DNA of 40,921 nt from an uncultured Clostridia bacterium (lineage in GTDB: Bacteria; Bacillota; Clostridia; Lachnospirales; UBA5962): the NCBI GenBank assembly GCA_946481295.1, contig CAMLLW010000011.1, positions 1 to 40,921 of the forward strand, read 5' to 3'. Shown piece after piece: positions 16,212-26,249 of this stretch. A program made the translations under genes and the position numbers. Numbering within the stretch: the first letter of the stretch is position 1; every line of letters begins with the position of its first letter. Under the pieces are notes generated by a model. It was not told where the DNA came from. It did no database searches and was given only the letters and a program-made list of their open reading frames with translations.

Positions 16212-16925
16212 TTATTTTATTTTTCCAGACTTTCTAGGATATTTTGTATTTGTTTGATGTATTTTGTTAACAATTATTAATGTATGTTTTATATCTGTTT
16301 TAGGTATATTTATATATTTTATATCTTCTATTTCTCCCCCTAGCAATTTTATATTTTCTTTAGCTTCTAAAAGTTCATCATTAATATTTGGTCCTTTTAA
16401 AGCTATAAATTTCCCTCCAACTTTTACAAATGGTAAATTATATTCACACAAAACTTTCATATTGGCAACTGCTCTAGAAGTTGCAATATCAAAGTTCTCT
16501 CTAAATAGAGAATCCTTTCCTAAATCTTCAGCCCTTGAATGAATTGCTACTACATTTTCTAATTCTAAACTATCTATAATATGATTTAAAAATTTTATTC
16601 TTTTATTTAATGAATCAACTAAAGTTAATTTTAAACTTGGATTTACTATCTTAACAGGTATACCTGGAAAACCAGCACCTGTACCAATATCTATTAATGA
16701 AATATTTTTATTATTTAAATTAATAACTTTTAAAATAGAAATACTATCTATAAAATGCTTTAAGATTATATCCTTTTCATCTATAATTGCAGTTAAATTT
16801 ATATTTTTATTCCATTCTAAAATTTTATCTTTATAAGTTATAAATTGTTTTAACATTTTATCTGTTAGCTCAATATTTAAATTTAAAGATTCTATAGAAC
16901 TAATTAGCAAATCATTTAAATCCAC
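16212..16925 (-). CDS. rsmG: 16S rRNA (guanine-N7) methyltransferase RsmG (GidB)
   Basis: A 237-residue SAM-dependent methyltransferase that modifies G527 (E. coli numbering) of 16S rRNA. The SAM-binding motif LIDIGTGAGFPGIP lies near residues 77-90, followed by LVDSLNKRIKFL. The SRAVANM block near 144-150 and ALKG are family hallmarks. The start is GTG, with AGAGGTG 4 bases upstream. It lies 12 bases after the unknown gene at 16938, so is probably cotranscribed with it and perhaps with mnmG. The basic tail (KYPRKSGKIK) is usual for clostridial members. Confidence 0.95.
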   Translation of the reverse strand: MDLNDLLISSIESLNLNIELTDKMLKQFITYKDKILEWNKNINLTAIIDEKDIILKHFIDSISILKVINLNNKNISLIDIGTGAGFPGIPVKIVNPSLKLTLVDSLNKRIKFLNHIIDSLELENVVAIHSRAEDLGKDSLFRENFDIATSRAVANMKVLCEYNLPFVKVGGKFIALKGPNINDELLEAKENIKLLGGEIEDIKYINIPKTDIKHTLIIVNKIHQTNTKYPRKSGKIK

Positions 16926-16937
16926 AATACACCTCTT

Positions 16938-17324
16938 TTAATTTTCTTCTTCTATACCGTATATCTTCCAATTACAAAATTCATCTGGTTCATGGAGCAT
17001 ATATATGTGTAAAATATTAGTAATATTTTTATTCTCATCAACTATAAATATAGTATCCTTTTTACAGTTTTTAGGTACATTATTAAAATTTATATCTATA
17101 ATAAAAGGATATGATTTTTTATTACTAAACATATTCTTTAATTTATTTAAATTTATTCTATCAATATAATTTTTACTGATATATATTTTAGCATCATCTA
17201 TAAAAACACTATTATTAATAATATCAAAAAATTTATTTACAGTATAATTGCTATCTTTATCTGTAATATAAACCTTAAATTTATTATTATTATTTTTTAT
17301 ATTTATAAATTTCTTATTAAACAA
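16938..17324 (-). CDS. hypothetical protein between mnmG and rsmG
   Basis: A 128-residue, Asn/Lys/Ile-rich soluble protein with no signal peptide or membrane segment and no motif I recognise. The pattern of alternating short hydrophobic strands (KFKVYITDKD, DAKIYISKNY, YPFIIDINF, KDTIFIVDENK) suggests an alpha/beta or mostly beta fold. AGGAGG lies 8 bases before the ATG. It is 12 bases upstream of rsmG in the same direction, inside an otherwise conserved mnmE-mnmG-rsmG-noc block. Confidence 0.7.
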   Translation of the reverse strand: MFNKKFINIKNNNNKFKVYITDKDSNYTVNKFFDIINNSVFIDDAKIYISKNYIDRINLNKLKNMFSNKKSYPFIIDINFNNVPKNCKKDTIFIVDENKNITNILHIYMLHEPDEFCNWKIYGIEEEN

Positions 17325-17466
17325 ATTAAGTTCCTCCTAAGAAGCATTTTTAATTTATAATAAAATATTCTAAAATTAAAATATTTTATATGTATAATTC
17401 TTAGGATTTATATGTTATAAATTGTATTTACTATATTAATTTATGTTTTAATCTAAATTAGTGACA

Positions 17467-19347
17467 TTAATTTTTTTTATTTGCCTCTAAATAAATTACT
17501 AAAACTGCAATATCAGCAGGAGAAACCCCTGAAATTCTTGATGCATGTCCTATATTATATGGTTTTATATTTGATAACTTTTGTTTAGCCTCTAATCTTA
17601 ATCCGCTAATATTAAAATAATCTATATCTATTGGTATTATCTTATTCTCCATTTTTTTAAACTGCTCTACTTGTTTTAACTGTCTATCTATATACCCTTT
17701 ATACTTGATTTGAATATTAACTTGCTCTTGTATTTCATTTGAAAAATCTTCTCTATTTTTATCTAATTCAGATAATTTTTGATAACTAAGTTCTGGTCTT
17801 TTAATTAAATCAGCTAATTTTATTCCTGTTGAAATAGGAGTACAATCATTATTTACTAAGAGTCTATTTACTTCCTCACTTGGTGGTACAGATATTTTAA
17901 GGATACGTTTTATTTCTTTCTCTATAGTTTCTTTTTTATTTATAAAATTCTCATATCTTTCTTTAGGTATTAATCCTACATTATATCCTTTTTCTGTTAA
18001 TCTTAAATCTGCATTATCTTGTCTTAAAAGAAGTCTATATTCAGACCTACTAGTCATCATTCTGTAAGGTTCTTTAGTCCCTTTTGTAACTAAATCATCT
18101 ATTAATACACCTATATATCCTTCAGATCTATCTATTATTAATGGGTCTTTATTGTCAACAGATAATGCAGCATTTATACCTGCTACTATACCTTGAGCTG
18201 CTGCTTCTTCATATCCAGAGCTTCCATTAAACTGTCCAGCAGAAAATAAATTTTTTATATCTTTAAATTCTAATTTTAAGTTAAGTTGTGTAGCATCAAT
18301 ACAATCATATTCTATAGCATAACCAAATTTTATAAATTCACAATTTTCTAATCCAGGTATTGTTCTATACATTTGTATTTGAACTTCTTCTGGTAATGAT
18401 GTAGACATACCTTGAACATACATTTGATTTGTATTTTCTCCTTCGGGTTCTATAAATACTTGATGCCTATCTTTATCAGAAAATTTTACTATTTTATCTT
18501 CTATTGATGGACAATATCTTGTTCCTGTAGCTTTTATAACTCCTGAATACATTGGAGATCTATATAAATTGTCTTGTATTATTTTATGAGTATTTTCATT
18601 TGTATAAGTTAGCCAACATGGAATTTGATCTCTTTTTATATCTTCTTCTTTATTTGTAAAAGAAAAAGGTACTATATTTTCATCACCATTTTCTAACTTC
18701 ATTTTAGAAAAATCTATACTTCTTTTGTCTATTCTTGCAGGGGTACCAGTTTTAAATCTATACATTCTAACCCCTTTATCTTTTAAATTATCACTTAAAA
18801 ACATAGCTGTTTTTAATCCATTAGGCCCAGAATTAACTATAGTTTCACCATATAGACATCTTGATTTTAAATATGTACCACTACATATTACAACAGCTTT
18901 ACTTTTGTAAATTAAACCTCCTAAAGTAACTATACCTTTACAAGTGCCGTCTTCTAATATAATATCTATAACTTCTTCTTGAACTATACGTAAATTATCT
19001 GTATTTTCAATTGTTTTTAACATTTCTTTAGAATATTTAAATTTATCTGCTTGTGCTCTTAAAGAATATACGGCAGGTCCTTTTCCTACATTAAGCATTT
19101 TACTTTGTATATATGTTTTATCTATGTTTTTACCCATTTCACCGCCTAATGCATCTATTTCTCTAACTAAATGTCCTTTTGAACTTCCACCAACATTAGG
19201 ATTACATGGCATTAAAGCTATACTATCTAAACTTATTGTAAACATTATAGTAGATTTACCCATTCTAGCAGAAGCTAAAGCTGCTTCACATCCTGCATGT
19301 CCTCCGCCAACTACTATAACATCTACACTATCTACTAAATAACTCAT
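17467..19347 (-). CDS. mnmG: tRNA uridine-5-carboxymethylaminomethyl modification enzyme MnmG (GidA)
   Basis: A 626-residue FAD protein that with MnmE adds the (carboxymethyl)aminomethyl group to U34 of certain tRNAs. Features are the FAD-binding [17 protein letters not shown] at 9-25, the [12 protein letters not shown] block, conserved cysteine-containing region ([14 protein letters not shown] near 272-285), the second nucleotide motif [20 protein letters not shown] (about 368-387), and the C-terminal MnmE-binding helical part ending [22 protein letters not shown]. It starts 14 bases after mnmE with an AGGGGTGAT ribosome binding site. Length is normal. Confidence 0.97.
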   Translation of the reverse strand: MSYLVDSVDVIVVGGGHAGCEAALASARMGKSTIMFTISLDSIALMPCNPNVGGSSKGHLVREIDALGGEMGKNIDKTYIQSKMLNVGKGPAVYSLRAQADKFKYSKEMLKTIENTDNLRIVQEEVIDIILEDGTCKGIVTLGGLIYKSKAVVICSGTYLKSRCLYGETIVNSGPNGLKTAMFLSDNLKDKGVRMYRFKTGTPARIDKRSIDFSKMKLENGDENIVPFSFTNKEEDIKRDQIPCWLTYTNENTHKIIQDNLYRSPMYSGVIKATGTRYCPSIEDKIVKFSDKDRHQVFIEPEGENTNQMYVQGMSTSLPEEVQIQMYRTIPGLENCEFIKFGYAIEYDCIDATQLNLKLEFKDIKNLFSAGQFNGSSGYEEAAAQGIVAGINAALSVDNKDPLIIDRSEGYIGVLIDDLVTKGTKEPYRMMTSRSEYRLLLRQDNADLRLTEKGYNVGLIPKERYENFINKKETIEKEIKRILKISVPPSEEVNRLLVNNDCTPISTGIKLADLIKRPELSYQKLSELDKNREDFSNEIQEQVNIQIKYKGYIDRQLKQVEQFKKMENKIIPIDIDYFNISGLRLEAKQKLSNIKPYNIGHASRISGVSPADIAVLVIYLEANKKN

Positions 19348-19361
19348 ATTATCACCCCTAA

Positions 19362-20738
19362 TTACTTACCTAAACAAAATTCTGAAAAAATCTTATCTAT
19401 TATATCTTCTTCTAATGTTTCACCTGTTATTTCTCCTAAATATTTATAAGAATCTTGCAAATCTATAGAAATAAAATCTTCTGTAAAGCCATCATCTATT
19501 GTTTTTATAACATTTTCAAGCGAATTTTTTGCATTTATTAGCGATTCCTTATGTCTAGCTTTAGATATTATAATTTCATCACTAATATTTAAATCTCCAT
19601 TAAAAAACATTTGTTTTATTTTATTATATAAATCTTCTAATCCTAAAAATTCTTTAGTTGATATTCTTATAATTTGTTCTTTATCAACATATTTAAGTAG
19701 AGTAGCCTCATCAAGCTTACTCTCTAAATCAATTTTATTTAAGATAATTATGCTATCATCTTTATTATATTTTTTTAATAGATCAATATCATCTTCTATT
19801 AAATCTTTTGAATTATCTAAAATTATTAAAACTAAATCTGAGTTTTCCGCTATTTTTTTACTTTTTTCTACACCTATTTTTTCTACAATATCATTTGTAT
19901 GTCTTATACCTGCAGTATCTATAAGTTTTAAAGGAATACCTTTTATACTTACGTACTCCTGTAATATATCTCTAGTAGTTCCTTCAACATCTGTTACTAT
20001 AGCTCTTTCTTCTTTTAAAATTACATTTAACAAAGAACTTTTTCCAACATTGGGTCTACCTAATATAACTGTTTCTAAACCTTCTTTTAAAATCTTACCT
20101 TTGCTTTCACCATCTATTAATAAATCTATTTCTTTTATTAATTCTAATGATTTACTTCTTACTTCTTTTAAATTTAATTCTTCCATATCATGTTCAGGAT
20201 AATCTATAGATGCCTCTATAGTAGCTATCATTAAAATTACTTTATCTCTTAATTCACCTATTTTAGAAGATAAATTTCCATCTAATTGTTTTAAAGCAAT
20301 CTTATGTGATAGCTCTGTTTTAGAATTTATAATATCTATTACAGCTTCTGCTTGGCTTAAATCTATTCTACCATTTAAAAAAGCTCTTTTAGTAAATTCT
20401 CCAGGCTCAGCAAGTCTAGCACCGTACTTTAAAACAGTATCTAAAACTAAATTTAAACTTTTAATTCCTCCATGACAATTAATTTCAACTATATTTTCAC
20501 AAGTATAAGTTTTAGGTGCTAACATAATAGATACTAATACTTCATCTATTATTTGATCATCATCTTTTATATGACCATAATTTATTGTATGACTTTTTAT
20601 TTCAAAAACATTTTTATTAGTTTTAAAAATTTTATCTAAAATATTTAAAGCATTATCTCCACTAATACGCACTATACCTATACCGCCATTTCCTATAGGA
20701 GTAGAGATAGCTGCAATTGTATCTAAACTTTTATTCAT
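19362..20738 (-). CDS. mnmE: tRNA modification GTPase MnmE (TrmE)
   Basis: A 458-residue dimeric, potassium-activated GTPase, partner of MnmG in U34 tRNA modification. The N-terminal tetrahydrofolate-binding domain (about 1-120) begins [16 protein letters not shown]. The inserted G domain carries G1 GRPNVGKSS (near 227), G2/G3 with EGTTRD and DTAG, and G4 NKID. The helical domain ends in the conserved catalytic FCLGK, with the terminal cysteine motif C-x-G-K. AAGGAAG precedes the ATG. In most clostridia mnmE follows jag directly; here an operon for hydroxyacid metabolism (20815-23718) separates them. Confidence 0.97.
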   Translation of the reverse strand: MNKSLDTIAAISTPIGNGGIGIVRISGDNALNILDKIFKTNKNVFEIKSHTINYGHIKDDDQIIDEVLVSIMLAPKTYTCENIVEINCHGGIKSLNLVLDTVLKYGARLAEPGEFTKRAFLNGRIDLSQAEAVIDIINSKTELSHKIALKQLDGNLSSKIGELRDKVILMIATIEASIDYPEHDMEELNLKEVRSKSLELIKEIDLLIDGESKGKILKEGLETVILGRPNVGKSSLLNVILKEERAIVTDVEGTTRDILQEYVSIKGIPLKLIDTAGIRHTNDIVEKIGVEKSKKIAENSDLVLIILDNSKDLIEDDIDLLKKYNKDDSIIILNKIDLESKLDEATLLKYVDKEQIIRISTKEFLGLEDLYNKIKQMFFNGDLNISDEIIISKARHKESLINAKNSLENVIKTIDDGFTEDFISIDLQDSYKYLGEITGETLEEDIIDKIFSEFCLGK

Positions 20739-20814
20739 AAAATATCTTCCTTTTTAAGTATAATAAACTATATATTTATGACTATTTAAGTATTATAACA
20801 TAATATTATATATT

Positions 20815-20864
20815 TAATAAAAAATAAAAGGTTATATTATAATATAACCTTTTATTTTTTATTA
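20815..20864 (-). terminator. 50-bp perfect palindromic terminator after the dehydrogenase gene
   Basis: Arms 20815-20839 and 20840-20864 are exact reverse complements with no spacer. The core is GGTTATATTATAATATAACC with A/T-rich flanks. The dehydrogenase stop codon (20862-20864) forms the outer end of the right arm. Confidence 0.88.
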
Positions 20865-21860
20865 TTTTACTTCATTGATACTTTCTTGTTTTGTTAAAAA
20901 ATCATTTAAATTATCATATGATATTTCTATCATATTAATAAGCGCCTCATCTGTGTAGGAGCCTATATGAGGAGTAATTAAAACTTTAGGATAATAATTG
21001 ACTAATCTTTCTAGTGTATTATCTTTTAAACTTTGATTAGTTAGATCTTTAAAAAAGAAGTCTGTTTCATTTTCAAAAACATCACATCCAAATCCACCTA
21101 ATTTATTATTTTCTATAGCTTTTAAAATTGCATCATTATCTTGTAATTCACCTCTAGCTGTATTTATAAGTATTGCTCCATCTTTCATTTTAGATATAAA
21201 ATCTTGATTAATCATTTTATAATTTTGATATCTAATAAATGGTACATGCACAGAAATAATATCAGAATACTTAAGAACATCATCTAATGACATATATTTT
21301 ACAATTTTTTTAGCTTCTTCTGATTCTACAATATCATAAGCTAAAACATTAGCCCCTAATCCATTAAATAATTTTGCTGTTGTATAACCTATTTTACCTG
21401 TTCCTAAAACACCTACTGTACATTTTCTAATTTCTTTACTAAACATATTTTCATCAACAACAAAATTTTTATTTTTTGTTCTATCTACCGTATATGCTGT
21501 ATGTCTTAAAAGCATCATTGCAAGTGTAACAGCAAGTTCAGAAATTGCATTTGGTGAATATCCTGGAACTCTAGCTACTTTAATACCAAATTTATTAGCT
21601 GCTTCTAAATCTATATGATTAAATCCAACTGTTCTTGTTAAAATATATTTAACTCCATATGAATTTAATTTTTCAATATTTTGACTGTCAGCATTACAAT
21701 TACCTCTTATCATTACTGCTTGAGCATCTTTTGCAAGCTCTACATTATCATGATTAAGAAAATCTTCTTCTAAGACTAATTCATAACTATATTTATTTAA
21801 TCTTTTAAAAAATGGTATTTCAACATCTCTTACTCCATAACAAATTAATTTTATACTCAT
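20862..21860 (-). CDS. D-2-hydroxyacid dehydrogenase (D-lactate dehydrogenase-like)
   Basis: A 332-residue NAD-dependent dehydrogenase reducing a 2-keto acid (pyruvate or a branched-chain keto acid) to the D-hydroxy acid. Features are the substrate block TRTVGFNHIDL (about 75-85), the NAD-binding GVLGTGKIG (near 147-155) followed by an Asp in VLAYDI, the catalytic Arg in NTARGELQD (near 234-242), a Glu near 263 and the catalytic HIGSYTDEA (near 297). Closest by eye to the D-lactate/D-2-hydroxyisocaproate group. The frame begins three codons earlier, but AGGAG abuts that ATG and is correctly spaced (9 bases) for the ATG at 21860. Last gene of the operon, 16 bases after the permease. Confidence 0.9.
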   Translation of the reverse strand: MSIKLICYGVRDVEIPFFKRLNKYSYELVLEEDFLNHDNVELAKDAQAVMIRGNCNADSQNIEKLNSYGVKYILTRTVGFNHIDLEAANKFGIKVARVPGYSPNAISELAVTLAMMLLRHTAYTVDRTKNKNFVVDENMFSKEIRKCTVGVLGTGKIGYTTAKLFNGLGANVLAYDIVESEEAKKIVKYMSLDDVLKYSDIISVHVPFIRYQNYKMINQDFISKMKDGAILINTARGELQDNDAILKAIENNKLGGFGCDVFENETDFFFKDLTNQSLKDNTLERLVNYYPKVLITPHIGSYTDEALINMIEISYDNLNDFLTKQESINEVK

Positions 21861-21876
21861 AGTAAACATCTCCTAT

Positions 21877-22932
21877 TTAATGAAATATATGCAAGTTTTT
21901 AATAACTTCTATTAAAATTATCCAAAAAGGCATAGCTATTACAGCAACTATAGTTGATAAAAAGGAACAATTTGATGAAAGTAATGCTTCTCTATCAAAT
22001 TTTATAGCATAAGAAGCTGCAACAGTTGCTGTTGGTGTAGCCATCATAATAATAACAGTAGCAAAAGCAACATGTGAAACAGGTAAAATATTTGTTAATG
22101 TTAATACTAATAAAAATACTAAGTTTATAAATGGAACTACAATTATTTTTGAAAAACTATAATACCATGCTTCTTTTGTTTGCATAGCATCTTTTAAAGA
22201 AGTTTCGGCTAAAGTAGCACCTATAGATAACCAAGCTAATGGGGAAGCTAATTTTGCCAAATAGTCCATAGGTTTATATAACCAAGGTAAACTTTGATCT
22301 ATTCTTAAAAATGAAACTTCTTTTATACCTTTTGCTGTATTAACGCTTATATGAGGTAAACTGTTTTGGAAAAGCCAAATAAATAAACCTAAAAATGTTG
22401 CAATAACTATAGGATTCATAAACATTGTAGCAATATTTTTCTTTTCCATTTTTAGTCCTGACATTTTAATGTATCCATAAGAATATAAAAATATTCTATA
22501 TCCAATATTAAATATAGCAGCATACATTGCTCCTTCTGCGCCATAAATTACTGAAACAATAGGAATACCAAAAAATGTTGTTGATCCAAAAATAGTTAAT
22601 ACTCTTAAAACATCTTGTTTTTCACCTTTATACTTGAAATATAGTAATTTTGAGATAATTATTAGTAAAATATAAATTACAATTCCCCAGATTAAAAGGT
22701 TCATTCCTTGTTTTAATGATTCTCCATTAATGTCCTGCATAAATGAAGTAAACGCTAATGCTGGTAAAGCTCCAGATAATATAACTGTACTTAATATTTT
22801 AGCAGCATGTTCATTTAAAATATTCTTTTTTCTAAAATAAAATCCTAATAAAATAATAAATATAGATGATGTAATAGCACTAATAACATTATTGTCAGTT
22901 ATAGTCTTAATTATAATTTCACCTAAACTCAT
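21877..22932 (-). CDS. AEC-family (auxin efflux carrier-like) organic acid permease
   Basis: A 351-residue integral membrane protein with about ten hydrophobic segments, including the family's N-terminal LLGFYFRKKNILNEHAAKILSTVIL and the central FFGIPIVSVIYGAEG block. Bacterial AEC members next to 2-hydroxyacid or malate enzymes usually carry malate, lactate or related acids. The adjacent D-hydroxyacid dehydrogenase suggests transport of its product or substrate. AGGAGG lies 8 bases before the ATG. It lies 16 bases upstream of the dehydrogenase and 75 bases after the response regulator, so all three are probably one operon. The direction of transport cannot be read. Confidence 0.87.
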   Translation of the reverse strand: MSLGEIIIKTITDNNVISAITSSIFIILLGFYFRKKNILNEHAAKILSTVILSGALPALAFTSFMQDINGESLKQGMNLLIWGIVIYILLIIISKLLYFKYKGEKQDVLRVLTIFGSTTFFGIPIVSVIYGAEGAMYAAIFNIGYRIFLYSYGYIKMSGLKMEKKNIATMFMNPIVIATFLGLFIWLFQNSLPHISVNTAKGIKEVSFLRIDQSLPWLYKPMDYLAKLASPLAWLSIGATLAETSLKDAMQTKEAWYYSFSKIIVVPFINLVFLLVLTLTNILPVSHVAFATVIIMMATPTATVAASYAIKFDREALLSSNCSFLSTIVAVIAMPFWIILIEVIKNLHIFH

Positions 22933-23007
22933 AATTAAACTTCCTCCTAAATTAAATTTTTAGATTTAATAAATTATTTATTTATTAATCTTATTTTTAA
23001 AATATAA

Positions 23008-23718
23008 TTAATCTAAATATTGATCTAATATATAATTATTTTCTATATTATATTTATATTTTGCTATTGGTCTACCTATAGTTCCATAATTCATATTTAA
23101 TTCTAAAACTCCTATATCTAATAAAAAATTAAGATATTTACTTATAGAAACTCTTGATATTCCTACTAATAATGCTATTTCTTCTGTAGAAAAATATTTA
23201 GAATCTAAAGTTTCAATTTCATATATTAATTTTTTTAAAGTAAATTTTGTTAGCCCCTTAGGTAATATTTTGTATTTTTTGTTAATTTTAGCCTTTTGAA
23301 ATATTATATCCAGTTCTTCTTGATTTATGTTTTGCTTATTCTTTAGTAACATCTTCATATTTTTAAAAGACTCTAAGGAATTTAAAAACCTTTTAAAAGT
23401 AAATGGTTTTATTAAATAATCATAAACTCCGTATCTTATAGCTTTTTTTATACTAATAACATCACTTGCTGCAGTTATTAATATAATATCTATATCTAAA
23501 TTAATTTTTTTTATATAATTTAATAATTTAAATCCATCTCCATTCATTATACAAGTATCTAATAAAACCAAATCTACCTTTTTACTATTTAAAATTTTTT
23601 TTGCCATATCTATATCTAAAGTAGCATCAACTAATTTAAATCCATCTATTTTAATTAAATATTGCTTATTTAGTTCTAAAACCATAGGATCATTTTCTAC
23701 TATTAAAGTATCTATCAT
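23008..23718 (-). CDS. CitB/DcuR-type response regulator without a neighbouring kinase
   Basis: A 236-residue two-domain regulator. The receiver domain has the acidic pair near 8-10 (VENDP), phospho-acceptor Asp54 (LLDTCIMNGDGF), a conserved Thr/Ser region (LITAASD) and LIKPF near 104. The C-terminal half has a winged-helix-like segment STEEIALLVGISRVSISKYL (about 181-200), as in CitB, DcuR and MalR regulators of C4-acid and citrate use. These normally work with a membrane sensor kinase of the CitA/DcuS type, but none is encoded in this window. GGGAG lies 8 bases before the ATG. First gene of the permease-dehydrogenase operon, which it probably controls. Confidence 0.88.
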   Translation of the reverse strand: MIDTLIVENDPMVLELNKQYLIKIDGFKLVDATLDIDMAKKILNSKKVDLVLLDTCIMNGDGFKLLNYIKKINLDIDIILITAASDVISIKKAIRYGVYDYLIKPFTFKRFLNSLESFKNMKMLLKNKQNINQEELDIIFQKAKINKKYKILPKGLTKFTLKKLIYEIETLDSKYFSTEEIALLVGISRVSISKYLNFLLDIGVLELNMNYGTIGRPIAKYKYNIENNYILDQYLD

Positions 23719-24248
23719 ATTTAATCTCCCTTATGAGAATAGCTAGCACAACATGAAACAAATTTTTATTAGGAGTAAATACCGATTTTAAAATAACTTT
23801 TTATTAAATAAAGTTCTAATTTTGCATTTTATGTTTAGTTAATATCTCTTTTTATAATATATTATTTTATAGTATATTTTACTTAAAGATTAATTTAAAT
23901 TTTATATAATATTTAAATAAAATTATATTTATAAAATGCTTATAAATTTATTTTTTATTTAACTATCTTTTAATAATTTTTGTTAATATAAAATTTAAAT
24001 TTATTAAATAGTTTTTTAATTTAAAATATTAAATTTTTAATAAAAATTTAAAAAAGCAGATTATTTTATAGTTTATATATTGTAACTCGAAACTATGTTT
24101 AAATACAACATAAATATATAATTACCTAATTTATCATATTTTTCTATATATATCATTGTTAATATAATATGTAATTTATTTATAAATTTTGTATTTAACA
24201 ATATATTTTTTTAATATTTTATTAAAAAATATATTAAGTGTTTTTATA
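23719..24248. other. gene-free AT-rich region between the response regulator and jag
   Basis: About 530 bases without an open frame of note. It presumably holds the promoter of the regulator-permease-dehydrogenase operon, but I see no clear -35/-10 pair or operator. Runs of A/T dominate and no repeat stands out. A sensor kinase remnant was not recognised. Confidence 0.55.
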
Positions 24249-24301
24249 AGCACCTAAATAAAAATGTGAGGATAATATCCTCACATTTTTATTTAGGTGC
24301 T
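24249..24301. terminator. 53-bp perfect palindromic terminator overlapping the end of jag
   Basis: Arms 24249-24274 and 24276-24301 (26 bp each) are exact complements around one central A. The GC core TGTGAGGATA/TATCCTCACA is followed by TTTTTATTT on each strand. The last four sense codons and the stop of jag (24289-24291) are inside the right arm. Confidence 0.88.
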
Positions 24302-24912
24302 ATAATAACATTTCTATTTGGATCTTCTCCTTGACTATATGTAATTACACCTTCATAATTTTGTAGCGTAGAATGAATAATTTTTCTTTCATAATTATTC
24401 ATAGGTTCTAAAATAGTTTTCTTATTAGATAATTTAACTTTTTCTGCTAAATTCAAAGCTAATTTTTCTAATGTTTGCTTACGTTTTTCTCTATAATTTT
24501 CAGCATCTAAAATTACGGTAATATGATGATCATTATTCTTATTTAATACGAGAGTAATAATATGCTGTAAAGAATCTAATGTTTGTCCTCTTTTTCCAAT
24601 CAATATTCCAACATCATCTCCACTTATATCTATAAATAAAGTTCTATTTTTTAATATTGATTTAACTTCTACATTAATATTCATACTTGATATTATTTTT
24701 TCTAAAAATTCCCTAGCCTTAATCTCAATAATCAAATTTTCTTTTTTTATTTTAGCCAATATAATAGCTTTTCTAGCACCTATACCAAAAAATCCATTTT
24801 TACTTTCCTGTATAATTCTTATTTCTAAATTTTCTTTAGGTTGCCCAAGTTCGTTAACTGCTAAATTTATTGCATCTTCTACGGTTTTACCATATTTCTC
24901 TATAAATTCCAT
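24289..24912 (-). CDS. jag: RNA-binding protein Jag (KhpB)
   Basis: A 207-residue cytoplasmic RNA-binding protein; with KhpA it affects division and envelope growth in related Gram-positives. The Jag-N domain is at about 1-52 (EKYGKTVEDAINLAVNELG ... GFFGIGARKA). A KH domain at about 75-145 carries the GxxG loop in GILIGKRGQTLDSLQ. The C-terminal R3H domain shows LEPMNNYERKIIHSTLQ. The end GEDPNRNVIIAPK is typical. It starts 36 bases after yidC in the conserved rpmH-rnpA-yidD-yidC-jag unit. Confidence 0.95.
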   Translation of the reverse strand: MEFIEKYGKTVEDAINLAVNELGQPKENLEIRIIQESKNGFFGIGARKAIILAKIKKENLIIEIKAREFLEKIISSMNINVEVKSILKNRTLFIDISGDDVGILIGKRGQTLDSLQHIITLVLNKNNDHHITVILDAENYREKRKQTLEKLALNLAEKVKLSNKKTILEPMNNYERKIIHSTLQNYEGVITYSQGEDPNRNVIIAPK

Positions 24913-24947
24913 GTAAAATAAAACCCCCTTTACAAATACAAATATAA

Positions 24948-25982
24948 TTATATTACATTTGTATTTGCAGTTTTTTCTTTTGGATTATAAATAAATTTAT
25001 TTAAAACAATTTGTTGAAATAATTGAAAAATATTAGATGTTATCCAATATAAACCTACACCACTAGGCATGCTAATTGTCATAAATCCTGTTATAAATGG
25101 CATTACATATATCATAGTTTTTTGCATATTAGCTGTATTTTCATCTTTAGGAGTAGGTTGAATTTTCATAGATAAATATGAACTTAAAAACATAGTTATA
25201 GTTGCAATTATTGGGATTAAAATAGAAGGCCATGAAATTCCAGCATTTTCAATTAGACTTATTCCAAAAAATTGATCCATTTGCAATTTATGATTTAATA
25301 TTTCTTTAATATTCTCTATATGATTTTGAGGTAAACTATTTAAATAAGTATTCCAATCTGAAATTTTATACTTATTTAATAGACGTAATAAATCATGTTG
25401 TACACTAAGATCTAATGATATACTTTTAGGAATTTTAGCATAACCTAAAGACTGAATTTGCTTTATAGGTTCAATATATCCATTAATTTGCATAATACTT
25501 GAAGCTAAATTTTTATAGGTAACTCCAATTTTATCAATAAATAAATAAGATTGATTCATTATGTAAAACAAAGATGTAAATATTGGTAACTGTATAAATA
25601 ATGGTAAACAGCCACCTAATGGATTAACCTTATTTTCTGAATATAATTTTTGTATTTCTATATTTTTTTTATTTTTAAGTTCTGGATCTACTACATTGGC
25701 ATATTTTTTATTTATTTTGTCCATCTCAGGTTGTAATTTTTGCATATTTGCCATTGATTTTGCACTTTTTATAGCAAGAGGTAATAATAGAGTTTTTACA
25801 AGTATAGTAAAAAATATTATAGCTATACCTAAAGAATTTACTCTAGTTACGCTATAAACAATATTAAATATAATATTAAGTATATAACCTAAAAATTTAG
25901 AAATAGGCCCTACAATAATACCAGGTTCTTTTTGTACCATAGCTAATGCTATATTATTAGTTAACAAATAAATTTTTAACAC
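24948..25982 (-). CDS. yidC: membrane protein insertase YidC (OxaA/SpoIIIJ)
   Basis: A 344-residue, five-segment insertase in the cytoplasmic membrane. Family features are GIAIIFFTILVKTLLLPLAI in the first conserved segment, the charged hairpin KSMANMQKLQPEMDKINKKY, GGCLPLFIQLPIFTSLFYIM, a long extracellular loop (about 150-240), and a C-terminal SGVGLYWITSNIFQLFQQ. The groove arginine usual at ILVR..LLPL is lysine here (ILVKTLLLPL). There is no lipobox cysteine, unlike Bacillus SpoIIIJ. The start is GTG, with AAGGAGG 7 bases upstream. Confidence 0.95.
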   Translation of the reverse strand: MLKIYLLTNNIALAMVQKEPGIIVGPISKFLGYILNIIFNIVYSVTRVNSLGIAIIFFTILVKTLLLPLAIKSAKSMANMQKLQPEMDKINKKYANVVDPELKNKKNIEIQKLYSENKVNPLGGCLPLFIQLPIFTSLFYIMNQSYLFIDKIGVTYKNLASSIMQINGYIEPIKQIQSLGYAKIPKSISLDLSVQHDLLRLLNKYKISDWNTYLNSLPQNHIENIKEILNHKLQMDQFFGISLIENAGISWPSILIPIIATITMFLSSYLSMKIQPTPKDENTANMQKTMIYVMPFITGFMTISMPSGVGLYWITSNIFQLFQQIVLNKFIYNPKEKTANTNVI

Positions 25983-26009
25983 TTACAAACCTCCTTAAAG
26001 GATTTTTAA

Positions 26010-26219
26010 TTAAGGTACAGGGTCATATCCACCTTTACAAAATGGTTGACATTTTATTATTCTCTTTAAAAATAAATATCCACCTTTAATTGCACCATAC
26101 TTATTTATAGCTTCTAAAGCATATTGTGAACATGTAGGATAAAATCTACATCTTGGTAAAATTAAAGGTGAAATAAATTTTCTATAAAATTTTATTAAAG
26201 TTATAAAAATATATTTCAA
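26010..26219 (-). CDS. yidD: membrane protein insertion efficiency factor YidD
   Basis: A 69-residue protein of the YidD family, which helps YidC-dependent membrane insertion. The conserved cysteine-rich core [19 protein letters not shown] and the C-terminal [13 protein letters not shown] are fully present, after a short amphipathic N-terminus. The start codon is TTG with AGAGTGGT upstream. It lies between rnpA (30-base gap) and yidC (27-base gap). Confidence 0.95.
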   Translation of the reverse strand: MKYIFITLIKFYRKFISPLILPRCRFYPTCSQYALEAINKYGAIKGGYLFLKRIIKCQPFCKGGYDPVP

Positions 26220-26249
26220 AATACCACTCTTTTCAATAAAATAATATAT

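Noticed and set aside
18725-20202. Open frames on the plus strand opposite mnmG and mnmE
   Set aside because: They are antisense shadows of well-conserved genes with no ribosome binding sites and implausible composition. The same holds for frames opposite pncB, dnaA, dnaN, gyrB and rsmG.
22055-22080. parS-like sequence in the permease gene
   Set aside because: Only about 11 of 16 bases match TGTTTCACGTGAAACA. A similar weak match occurs in mnmE near 19412. At this AT content such matches are expected by chance.
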